Shown here piece by piece: positions 1-9,036 of a stretch of 19,597 bases of DNA. The translations under genes were made by a program, and so were the position numbers. The notes under the pieces were generated by a model. It saw only the letters and a list, made by a program, of their open reading frames with translations, was not told where the DNA came from and did not search any database. The stretch covers positions 1-19,597 of the forward strand of contig JBBSKF010000055.1 of assembly GCA_038256525.1 (NCBI GenBank). Direction: 5' to 3'. Source of the DNA: SCTD01 sp038256525 (GTDB lineage Bacteria; Actinomycetota; Actinomycetes; Mycobacteriales; SCTD01). Numbering within the stretch: the first letter of the stretch is position 1; each line of letters starts with the position of its first letter.

Positions 1-1
1 G

Positions 2-616
2 AACCCGGCGTCGATCCTCGCCGCGCCGCAGTTGCGGGCGACCTACACCTACGCCGACGCCAACCCGCTGCGCTTCGTAGACCCGGAGGGCCGGGCCAGC
101 CGGGAGGCGAACCGGACCGCCCTGATCAACCGGTCGATCAAACAGAACGTCTCGCCCTTCGCCGTGGCCGACTGGGCCAAGCGCAGGCAGGGCACCCTGG
201 GCGGGGCGATCGGCACGTCGGTCCTACGCAACATGGCCACCTGGGAAAAGGCCCAGATGCGGGCCGAGGCGATCGACAACTTCTTCCGGCCGTTGGTCGA
301 GTTCACGATCGACAAGGACGCGAACGGCAAGGTCCACTACGGGGTGAAGCTCAGTGCGGGTCTGGGCGGGGCGAAGACCTTCGGTGGGCCGCCGGCCGCC
401 AATTCGTCCGCGCCCGTCAAGCCTCCGGCGCGACCGAGCAATCAGGCACCGGTCAACCCCGGGCCTGGGTCGTCCGCGGGCGGCTCAGCCTCACTGGGCG
501 CCGCGGCGGTGGCCCAGAAGGCCAAGCCGCTGCCGCCGATACCGCGGCGCGTCCCGACCAAACCGCTCCCCCCGACCCCGAACAAGGCCCCCAGGTCGGA
601 CGGGGGCAGCGGGTAG
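2..616 (+). CDS. RHS-repeat/polymorphic-toxin protein, C-terminal fragment (5' end outside window)
   Basis: The frame is open from the left edge, so this is only the last ~205 codons of a larger gene. The first residues contain TYADANPLRFVDPEG, which matches the end of the RHS-associated core (Y-x-Y-x-x-x-N-P-x-x-x-x-D-P-x-G). In this family the core forms a shell and the variable sequence after it is usually a toxin or other effector tip. Here the tail has about 80 residues of mixed, basic, Trp-containing sequence (WAKRRQG, MATWEKAQ, FFRPLVEFTI). A low-complexity region rich in Pro, Ala, Ser and Gly follows and ends in two PLPPxP motifs. I do not recognise a toxin fold in the tail. No same-strand immunity gene follows: the next 236 bp are gene-free and then a convergent operon begins. 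RHS identity is fairly secure; the tail's activity is unknown. Confidence 0.75.
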   Translation, partial: NPASILAAPQLRATYTYADANPLRFVDPEGRASREANRTALINRSIKQNVSPFAVADWAKRRQGTLGGAIGTSVLRNMATWEKAQMRAEAIDNFFRPLVEFTIDKDANGKVHYGVKLSAGLGGAKTFGGPPAANSSAPVKPPARPSNQAPVNPGPGSSAGGSASLGAAAVAQKAKPLPPIPRRVPTKPLPPTPNKAPRSDGGSG

Positions 617-733
617 CCGCCCGACGGCCGGCCCGATGAGGGATGCTCGAGGCCGTCGCTCCGCTCCCGTTGTGGCGCCGGATGAGGTCGGCGCTGAGGC
701 GCTTGTGCCACAGACATCTGATGGCAGCAGCAT

Positions 734-748
734 GTTCGTATAACGAAC
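734..748. repeat. Short perfect dyad GTTCGT-ATA-ACGAAC
   Basis: Two 6-bp arms surround a 3-bp AT centre, in an AT-rich pocket of otherwise GC-rich DNA. It could be a protein-binding or recombinase-type dyad, but nothing nearby assigns it a role. Confidence 0.4.
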
Positions 749-759
749 CGAGAGCGGCT

Positions 760-781
760 GTCGGCCACGGTGGAGGCCGAC
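760..781. terminator. Possible bidirectional hairpin between convergent genes
   Basis: A 7-bp inverted repeat (GTCGGCC / GGCCGAC) with an 8-nt loop sits between the RHS stop and the end of the metH operon. There is no T-run. Its placement suits termination of converging transcripts, but such a stem could arise by chance at this GC content. Confidence 0.25.
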
Positions 782-852
782 GTGCTGGCAGCAGGTGGAG
801 TTGATTTCGGTCTGAGGCGACGATCGCATCCTGGAACCTCGGCTGGGGTCCG

Positions 853-1224
853 TCACGCATGGGCGGGGGTCCAGGCAGAGTCGCGTTCCTCGTCGCCGTC
901 GAACCCGAACGCTCGCGAGAATTCTTCGTACGTCGTGTCCGCCGTGACGACCGCGAGGCCGGCGCCGCTCCCGTCCAGGGCGACGAGCGGTCCGCAGACC
1001 TGTGATCCCAGCACCGTGACGGCGTAAGCGGCGTAGCCACCGTGACGGACGGAGACGAAGTCGGGCCACACGTCGATCTTGGAGAACGGCGGCCACGCGC
1101 CGTCCCGGAGTTGTGGCGAGAAGCTAGTGATCGGCGCGCCTTTGGGCAGATCGGTGAACCCCAGGCCTCCAAGCCAGATGGCCAGCTCCGAGCCGAACGG
1201 GAACACCATGGTCGAGTTGGCCAT
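853..1224 (-). CDS. Hypothetical protein, last gene of the metH operon
   Basis: This encodes 123 residues starting MANSTMVFPFGSELAIW. I do not recognise the family. The protein is soluble-looking, with many aromatics and glycines. It is acidic near the C-terminus and has no signal peptide or membrane segment. The ATG is supported by GAGG placed 7 nt upstream; this Shine-Dalgarno overlaps the stop codon of the preceding 94-residue gene, and the intergenic gap is only 9 bp. It is therefore very probably the fourth gene of the metH transcript. It is also the nearest gene to the RHS tail and of a size typical of immunity proteins. Its opposite orientation and operon membership make an immunity role speculative. 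Confidence 0.7.
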   Translation of the reverse strand: MANSTMVFPFGSELAIWLGGLGFTDLPKGAPITSFSPQLRDGAWPPFSKIDVWPDFVSVRHGGYAAYAVTVLGSQVCGPLVALDGSGAGLAVVTADTTYEEFSRAFGFDGDEERDSAWTPAHA

Positions 1225-1233
1225 CCACCTGCC

Positions 1234-1518
1234 TCAGTCGAGATTCGCGGTGAGCCGCTCGGGCCAGTCCTCGTCGGCAAGGTCGGCGGTCACGAGCGCA
1301 TCGCGCCAATCCTGCTGGACGAGGGTCAGCATCTGTTGGAAGCGAGTCCAGTCGCCCTCCGTGCGCAGGACGAGGGCCGCATGAATGCGCTCGGCGTCCT
1401 GGTGCCCGTAAGCCGCTGTGGGGAGGCGACGTAGGGTGTCCAGCACCTGCTCGGCGCTGCCCTCGGGGAAGACGCGGACGACCCAGCGGCCAAGTCGCTG
1501 GCTCACCTCGTGCGTCAT
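1234..1518 (-). CDS. Small conserved hypothetical protein coupled to the HAD gene
   Basis: This encodes 94 residues starting MTHEVSQRLGRWVVRVFPEG and ending in a DWRDALVTADLADEDWPERL segment. I recall similar small DWRD..DWP proteins in other actinomycetes but know no function. The sequence looks helical and soluble, with no membrane segment. The ATG was chosen because it overlaps the stop of the upstream HAD gene as ATGA (1515-1518), the same coupling used elsewhere in this operon. A longer upstream reading would be a very Arg-rich shadow of the HAD gene. It is followed after 9 bp by another unknown gene. Confidence 0.75.
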   Translation of the reverse strand: MTHEVSQRLGRWVVRVFPEGSAEQVLDTLRRLPTAAYGHQDAERIHAALVLRTEGDWTRFQQMLTLVQQDWRDALVTADLADEDWPERLTANLD

Positions 1519-2188
1519 GACCGACCTGACCGAGGAGCCGTTATCCTGCGCAGGAACGCCACCTCGACGTCGACCAGGTCCGCCGCGACGGCCAGCCGTG
1601 GCCCGGCCGCGAACGCGACGCCGGCGACGCTTGGCACGGCGAGCACGGAGCACCCCGCCGCGAGCCCGCTCGCCACACCTGAGGGCGAGTCCTCCAGCAC
1701 GACGCAGCTCGCCGGGTCGACGCCCAGCCGGGCCGCAGCCGTGAGATACGGCTCGGGATCGGGTTTGCCGCAGGCGACCTCGTCGCCGGCGAGCGTGACC
1801 GCGAAGGGCCCGTAGCCGTGGGCCAGCACCGCGTCGACCAGCACCCGGAACGAGGACGACACCAGCGCCATCGGCACGCCCTCATCATGCAGGCCGGCGA
1901 GCAGTGCAACCACCCCCGGTCGCGCCGGCAGCGGACCCGAGAACAGCTCGGCGACCCGGTGCAGGAGCCAGGCGGACGTGTCGGCCACCCGCGCAGGCGT
2001 CGGCTCCACCTCGTACCAGCGAAGGATGGTCGGGACGGACACGTCGAGCCGGGTGCCGACCACGGTGGCCTTGATCTCATCGGTCCAGCTGCCGCCGAGG
2101 GTGGCGGCGAGCTCGACCTCCGCGACGGTCCACATGGGTTCGCTGTCGACGAGCAGCCCGTCCATGTCCCACAGAACTGCCCCCAGAG

Positions 2189-2192
<4 letters not shown>
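1515..2192 (-). CDS. HAD-superfamily hydrolase, subfamily IA (beta-phosphoglucomutase/phosphatase-like)
   Basis: This encodes 225 residues. HAD motif I is DMDGLLVDSE at the N-terminus (nucleophile D9, acid/base D11). Motif II is the serine in LVSSS, motif III is the lysine in CGKPDPEPY, and motif IV is the acidic pair in EDSPSG. An alpha-helical cap lies between motifs I and II, as in subfamily IA enzymes that act on small phosphorylated metabolites. The natural substrate cannot be read from sequence. The GTG start (2192-2190) forms a GTGA overlap with the metH stop. The downstream end overlaps the next gene as ATGA, so it is translationally coupled on both sides. The coupling to metH suggests co-expression but does not prove a role in methionine metabolism. 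Confidence 0.9.
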
Positions 2193-5758
<3,566 letters not shown>

Positions 5759-5854
5759 GCGGGGAGCCTACCGGCGGCTTCGCCGATCCCGGGTCCGGGA
5801 CCGGCTCCGAAAAGGTAGGTTGCGCCACACCCGCCGGCGCGACGAGGAGCACAC

Positions 5855-6319
5855 GTGAACGGCTACACCACGGTCCTGGTCGGCACCGACGGGTCGGAGT
5901 CGTCCTTCCTGGCCGTGGACCGGGCGGCCGAGGTCGCCCGGGGCGCGGGGGCCAAGCTGCTGCTCGCCTGTGCCTACCGGCCGATGTCGGCCCGCGAGGT
6001 GCGGGACGCCCAAGCCGTCCTCGGCGGTGAGGCCTACAGGGTCTCCGGTTCCACCCCGGCCGAGGACGTGCTGCGGGACGCCGCCGACCGGGCCCGAACC
6101 AACGGCCTCGCCGACGTCGAAACCGTCGCTGTGGAGGGTGATCCGGTGGACGAGCTGGTGCGCGTCGCCGATCAGCGGGGCGTCGACCTGGTCGTGGTGG
6201 GCAACCGTGGGCTGAACAGCCTCGCCGGCCGGCTGCTCGGCTCCGTGCCTGCCGACATCAGCCACCGGGCAAGCTGTGACGTGCTCATCGTCCACACCAC
6301 CGGGCGCGCCACGAAGTGA
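5855..6319 (+). CDS. Universal stress protein (UspA family), single domain
   Basis: This encodes 154 residues with one Usp domain. The N-terminal strand VLVGTDGSESS carries the usual early Asp (D12). The C-terminal ATP-binding signature G-2X-G-9X-G-S is intact (G116, G119, G129, S130 in GNRG...LLGS), followed by ASCDVLIV. This predicts the ATP-binding class of universal stress proteins: cytoplasmic, usually dimeric, with regulatory rather than defined enzymatic roles. GTG at 5855 was chosen because GAGGAG lies at 5844-5849. It is divergent from metH with 96 bp between the starts. The end of the gene, including its stop, is partly repeated at 6440-6455, just before the next gene. Confidence 0.93.
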   Translation: MNGYTTVLVGTDGSESSFLAVDRAAEVARGAGAKLLLACAYRPMSAREVRDAQAVLGGEAYRVSGSTPAEDVLRDAADRARTNGLADVETVAVEGDPVDELVRVADQRGVDLVVVGNRGLNSLAGRLLGSVPADISHRASCDVLIVHTTGRATK

Positions 6320-6321
6320 GC
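6303..6321 (+). repeat. Left copy of a short direct repeat spanning the uspA stop
   Basis: GGCGCGC-CAC-GAAGTGAGC contains the last codons and TGA of uspA. The right copy at 6440-6455 is GGCGCGC directly joined to GAAGTGAGC, so the two match except for a 3-nt gap. The pair brackets the 19-bp palindrome. Confidence 0.45.
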
Positions 6322-6399
6322 GCATCAGCCGCTCCCCCGGGAGGCGGACGAGCCCGTCCGGGCCCTGCCGTGGCCGGCGCCAGGAACCCCGTCTGCCCC

Positions 6400-6441
6400 C
6401 CTAGGCAAACTGCCCCTGACCCCAGGGGCAGTTTGCCTAGG
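6400..6441. repeat. Perfect 19-bp inverted repeat with a 4-nt loop
   Basis: The left arm CCTAGGCAAACTGCCCCTG (6400-6418) is exactly complementary to the right arm (6423-6441). The loop is ACCC. It follows uspA by about 80 bp and ends 8 bp before the earliest possible start of the alpha/beta hydrolase. It has no T-tract, so it is not a classical intrinsic terminator. It could terminate or stabilise the uspA transcript, regulate the next gene, or be a copy of a dispersed palindromic element. Confidence 0.9.
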
Positions 6442-6455
6442 CGCGCGAAGTGAGC
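6440..6455 (+). repeat. Right copy of the short direct repeat, overlapping the hydrolase start
   Basis: GGCGCGC-GAAGTGAGC repeats the uspA stop-codon region found at 6303-6321. It overlaps the right end of the palindrome and the GTG start candidate at 6450. Confidence 0.45.
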
Positions 6456-7364
6456 ATGGGACCGCTGCGGCAGGACCCGCCGGTGGCCGGCGGGCTGGAC
6501 CTCGACCTGCCCGGGCGCGACGTCCGGCTCCGCGCGACCCGCTGGCCCGGGGCCGGACCGCCGGTCCTGCTCCTGCACGGGCTCGCCTCATCGCGCCGGT
6601 TCTGGGATCTGGTCGTCCCGAACCTCGTCGGGCTCCCCGTGGTCGCCCTCGACCAGCGCGGGCACGGTGACAGCGACCGCCCTGCCGGGCCCTACGACGG
6701 CGCCACCGTCGCAGCCGACGCGCTGCTTGCACTGGATGCGCTCGGACTGTCCCGGGTGGTGGTCGTCGGCCACTCCTGGGGTGCCTCCATCGCGCTTCGC
6801 CTCGCGGCCACAGCACCGGAGCGGGTGCTGGCCGTGGTGGCCCTCGACGGCGGGCTCGGCACGGCCCGCAGCGCGGGGGACACCCGCGAGCAGGCGCGCG
6901 AGCGACTCACGCCGCCGCGCTTCGCAGTGCCCGAAGACGAGCTGCGCCAGCGTCTGCGGGACGGGGCCCTGGCCCCGTGGTGGAGCGAGGCGGTGGAGGC
7001 CGCCGTCCTGCCCCTTTTCGGAACCGGAGCAGACGGTTTGGTGCGGGCGCGCCTGCCGTTCGAGGCTCACATGGCGATCGTTGACGACCTGCTCGACGAC
7101 GATGAGCAGGGGCGATTCGGTGTGGTGCGCTGCCCGGCCTGGCTGGTGTCGTGTGAGCCGCTGGCGGGCGGGAACGGCTGGTCGGCGGCGAAGGCGGCGG
7201 CCCTTTCCCGGGCCGCCGAGTTGCTGGTCAGCCCCCGGCTGCAGCGCTGGTCCGGTGCGGTCCACGACGTACCGCTGCAGTGGCCCGCTCTCGTCGCAGG
7301 TTTGATCCGCGCCGCCGCCGACGAGGTACGGACCGGCGCGACCGGGGCAGGGACAGCGGCATGA
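6450..7364 (+). CDS. Alpha/beta-fold hydrolase
   Basis: This encodes about 304 residues. It has the oxyanion-region HGLASSRRFW (H43-G44), the DQRGHGDSD strand/turn, and the nucleophile elbow GHSWG (S109). A histidine lies in VHDVPLQWP (H272). The usual acid position is not a plain Asp; CPAWLVSCEP offers E236, so the catalytic acid is uncertain. Such proteins are esterases, lipases or C-C hydrolases, and the substrate is not predictable. The start is ambiguous: GTG 6450 and ATG 6456 lack a good Shine-Dalgarno, while GTG 6483 has AGGA about 8 nt upstream and would still keep the whole fold. The end overlaps the PAC2 gene as ATGA (7361-7364), implying coupled translation. Confidence 0.88.
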   Translation: MSMGPLRQDPPVAGGLDLDLPGRDVRLRATRWPGAGPPVLLLHGLASSRRFWDLVVPNLVGLPVVALDQRGHGDSDRPAGPYDGATVAADALLALDALGLSRVVVVGHSWGASIALRLAATAPERVLAVVALDGGLGTARSAGDTREQARERLTPPRFAVPEDELRQRLRDGALAPWWSEAVEAAVLPLFGTGADGLVRARLPFEAHMAIVDDLLDDDEQGRFGVVRCPAWLVSCEPLAGGNGWSAAKAAALSRAAELLVSPRLQRWSGAVHDVPLQWPALVAGLIRAAADEVRTGATGAGTAA

Positions 7365-8212
7365 CCAGCTCGGACCGCCCGCCGTTGCGCCGTCCGGTGC
7401 TCATTGCCGCGTTCGAAGGCTGGAACGACGCCGGGGATGCCGCGACGGGGGCGGTGGAGCACCTGGAGCAGGCTTGGGACGCCCAGAAGGTCGCTGCGCT
7501 CGACCCGGAGGACTACTACGACTTCCAGGTGAACCGGCCGACGGTGTCCCTTATCGACGGTGTCACCCGCCGCGTCAGCTGGCCGACCACGCGGCTGTCG
7601 GTGTGCACCCCGCCCGGCGCCGGCCGCGATGTCGTGCTGGTGCGCGGCCTGGAGCCGAACATGCGCTGGCGGGGGTTCTGCGAAGAGCTGCTCGGGCTCG
7701 CGAACGGCCTCGGCACCGAGCTCGTGGTCACCCTCGGCGCGCTGCTGGCCGACAGCCCCCACACCCGACCGGTTCCCGTGAGCGGCACCGCCTCGGACCC
7801 CCAGACCACGGCAGCTCTGGGCATGGCGCGAAGCCGCTACGAGGGTCCGACCGGCATCGTCGGCGTCTTCCAGGACCACTGCGTCCAGAGCGGCCTGCCG
7901 GCGGTCAGCTTCTGGGCAGCCGTGCCGCACTACGTGTCTTCGCCTCCCTGTCCGAAGGCGACCCTCGCCCTGCTGCGCAAGGTCGAGGACCTGCTCGACC
8001 TGCCGGTGCCCCTCGGTGAACTGCCGGAGCAGGCCCGCGCCTGGGAGCGCTCGGTCGACGAGCTCGCTGCCGATGACACCGAGGTCCGTGACTACATCGC
8101 CTCGCTCGAGGACCGCGAGCCGGAGGAGGACCTGCCCGAGGCCTCCGGCGAGGCGATCGCCAAGGAGTTCGAGCGCTATCTCAAGCGCGGCGGCGACGAA
8201 CCGGCCGGCTGA
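7361..8212 (+). CDS. PAC2-family protein (proteasome assembly chaperone-like)
   Basis: This encodes 283 residues. The N-terminus PVLIAAFEGWNDAGDAATGAVEHL matches the start of the PAC2 family. A VTLGALLADSPHTRP segment, a GIVGVFQDHCVQSGLPAVSFWAAVPHYV core and an acidic helical C-terminus ending FERYLKRGGDEPAG are also typical of the actinobacterial members. PAC2 is named for a eukaryotic proteasome-assembly factor; the bacterial role is not established. The ATG was chosen because it forms an ATGA overlap with the alpha/beta hydrolase stop. Its last six codons (GDEPAG-stop region, 8195-8215) reappear almost exactly beyond the hicAB pair. Convergent with hicB. Confidence 0.92.
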   Translation: MTSSDRPPLRRPVLIAAFEGWNDAGDAATGAVEHLEQAWDAQKVAALDPEDYYDFQVNRPTVSLIDGVTRRVSWPTTRLSVCTPPGAGRDVVLVRGLEPNMRWRGFCEELLGLANGLGTELVVTLGALLADSPHTRPVPVSGTASDPQTTAALGMARSRYEGPTGIVGVFQDHCVQSGLPAVSFWAAVPHYVSSPPCPKATLALLRKVEDLLDLPVPLGELPEQARAWERSVDELAADDTEVRDYIASLEDREPEEDLPEASGEAIAKEFERYLKRGGDEPAG

Positions 8213-8215
8213 GCC
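8195..8215 (+). repeat. Left direct repeat flanking hicAB (PAC2 stop region)
   Basis: This contains the 15-bp exact match CCGGCCGGCTGAGCC (8201-8215), shared with 8671-8685 in the same orientation. Extending left gives 19 matches in 21 bp. It includes the PAC2 TGA. Confidence 0.75.
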
Positions 8216-8234
8216 CCACGGGTGCCCCGCCGTC

Positions 8235-8462
8235 TCATGCGGCCGCGGGATCCAAGATCGTCACAGCCGAGACGTCCGCCGGCTCTGGCACGGGCTGTCC
8301 ACTGCCTTGCAGCTGGGTGATGTGCTCGGCCATAGCCTGCCGCATCAGCTGCTCGGTCTCCGGTCGCGTGGCTCCGGCGGCGACGACGCCGGGCAGGTCA
8401 GGGGAGTACGTCGAGTATCCCGACTCGTCGTCTCCCTCCAACATCACCACGTAACCCCTCAT
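8235..8462 (-). CDS. hicB: HicB-family antitoxin, short form
   Basis: This encodes 75 residues. The N-terminal half (YVVMLEGDDESGYSTYSPDLPGVVAAG) is the HicB partial-RNase-H-like fold, with the recognisable S-P-D-L-P-G motif, followed by the helix in TEQLMRQAMAEHITQL. HicB neutralises HicA. This copy stops after the core fold and lacks the C-terminal ribbon-helix-helix or HTH DNA-binding domain of longer HicB proteins, so self-repression by HicB alone is uncertain. The start overlaps the hicA stop as ATGA. It converges on the PAC2 gene 22 bp away. Confidence 0.92.
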   Translation of the reverse strand: MRGYVVMLEGDDESGYSTYSPDLPGVVAAGATRPETEQLMRQAMAEHITQLQGSGQPVPEPADVSAVTILDPAAA

Positions 8463-8656
8463 GACTTTCCCTTCTGCAGACCGGCTTGCCTCAGGATGCT
8501 CCCTTCGGTGCCAGGCTTCAAGGTGGCGCTCGGCTTGCCTGCTACCGTCACGATGCCGATCTTGATCGGGTGGTGGTAGTGCCGGTGGGACCCGGTCGTC
8601 CGCTTGAGGATCCAGCCATCCACCTCGAGCAGGCGGATCACCTCACCGATCTTCAT
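8459..8656 (-). CDS. hicA: HicA-family mRNA interferase toxin
   Basis: This encodes 65 residues, normal for HicA. It has the dsRBD-like fold signature: an N-terminal EVIRLLEVDGW helix/strand, then RTTGSHRHYHHP with the catalytic histidine H24, then GIVTVAGKPSATLKPGTEGSILRQAGL. HicA proteins are ribosome-independent mRNA-cleaving toxins neutralised by HicB. The gene precedes hicB with a 4-bp overlap. Only about 9 bp separate the ATG from the right direct repeat, so no promoter or clear Shine-Dalgarno lies inside the repeat-bounded segment. Expression probably depends on readthrough or on a promoter upstream in the WXG100 gene. Confidence 0.94.
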   Translation of the reverse strand: MKIGEVIRLLEVDGWILKRTTGSHRHYHHPIKIGIVTVAGKPSATLKPGTEGSILRQAGLQKGKS

Positions 8657-8664
8657 GGCATGGA

Positions 8665-8685
8665 CCAGCCGGCCGGCTGAGCCGG
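8665..8685 (+). repeat. Right direct repeat flanking hicAB
   Basis: This is a second copy of the PAC2 3' end (GACCAG then CCGGCCGGCTGAGCC), 470 bp from the left copy. Read in the PAC2 frame it would encode D-Q-P-A-G-stop, against D-E-P-A-G-stop in the real gene. Its right part forms the left arm of the 8678-8702 hairpin. Confidence 0.75.
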
Positions 8686-8702
8686 GCGCGCCGGCTCAGC
8701 GG
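8678..8702. terminator. 10-bp hairpin spanning the WXG100 stop codon
   Basis: GCTGAGCCGG (8678-8687) pairs perfectly with CCGGCTCAGC (8693-8702) around the loop GCGCG. The right arm contains the WXG100 stop (- strand TGA). The left arm contains the duplicated PAC2-type TGA (+ strand). It has no T-run, but the symmetrical placement suggests a bidirectional terminator shared by converging genes before hicAB arrived. Confidence 0.55.
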
Positions 8703-8986
8703 AAGCTGCCGGCGATCTGCATCTCGGCGTCGGCGTAGGCCGTGCCCGCCTGGTTCATCAGCTGGCTGATCCCGTCCAACGCGTGCTTGAGCCCCTGGGC
8801 GGAGCGCTGCCACTCGTCCCACAGGGCCGTGAAGCGCTGCTGCGCCGCGCCGGCCCAGTCGCCGCCGACGAGCGGGGCGACGGTGTTGCCGAGACCGCGC
8901 AGCTGCCCGTCGATCTCGCCCGACCCACGCGAGACCTGCCCGGAAAGGGCCTGCAGCTGCTCCGGGGTGACCTTGATGCCGCTCAT
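8696..8986 (-). CDS. WXG100-family protein (EsxA/ESAT-6-like), orphan
   Basis: This encodes 96 residues, the typical WXG100 length. It begins MSGIKVTPEQLQALSGQVSRGSGEI, predicted as a helix. The W-x-G turn is DWAGAAQQRF (W44-A45-G46), followed by a second helix. Near the C-terminus Y84-ADA-E88 fits the Y-x-x-x-D/E type VII secretion signal. Such proteins form four-helix-bundle dimers exported by ESX/type VII systems. No EccC, partner Esx or LXG protein is in the window, so the secretion partner is unknown. The ATG has a strong Shine-Dalgarno (GGGAGCAGGAC). It lies 50 bp downstream of mshC on the same strand and could be its distal operon partner. Confidence 0.92.
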   Translation of the reverse strand: MSGIKVTPEQLQALSGQVSRGSGEIDGQLRGLGNTVAPLVGGDWAGAAQQRFTALWDEWQRSAQGLKHALDGISQLMNQAGTAYADAEMQIAGSFR

Positions 8987-9036
8987 GTCCTGCTCCCTCT
9001 GCTCGGTGGCGGCCGCGCCGGCCGACCGCTCAGACG

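Larger units (their letters stand above)
617..852. other. Convergent intergenic region between RHS tail and the metH operon
   Basis: I see no convincing gene in these 236 bp. They lie between two converging stop codons. They hold an AT-richer dyad (734-748), a modest GC hairpin (760-781) and short GCAGCAG runs. This may be a termination zone or the eroded edge of an accessory island. Confidence 0.5.

Noticed and set aside
734..748. Resemblance of TTCGTATA to a lox-type site
   Set aside because: Only a few bases agree, the arms are 6 bp and the spacer is 3 bp, so the architecture is wrong for a Cre-type site.
1234..1518. The 94-residue protein as the RHS immunity protein
   Set aside because: It is coupled by ATGA to the HAD gene in the metH operon, and I recall similar proteins without RHS neighbours.
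5759..5854. Cobalamin, SAM or SAH riboswitch upstream of metH
   Set aside because: The divergent gap is only 96 bp and holds two short hairpins (5772-5785 and 5787-5800), but no B12-box or SAM/SAH core that I can recognise.
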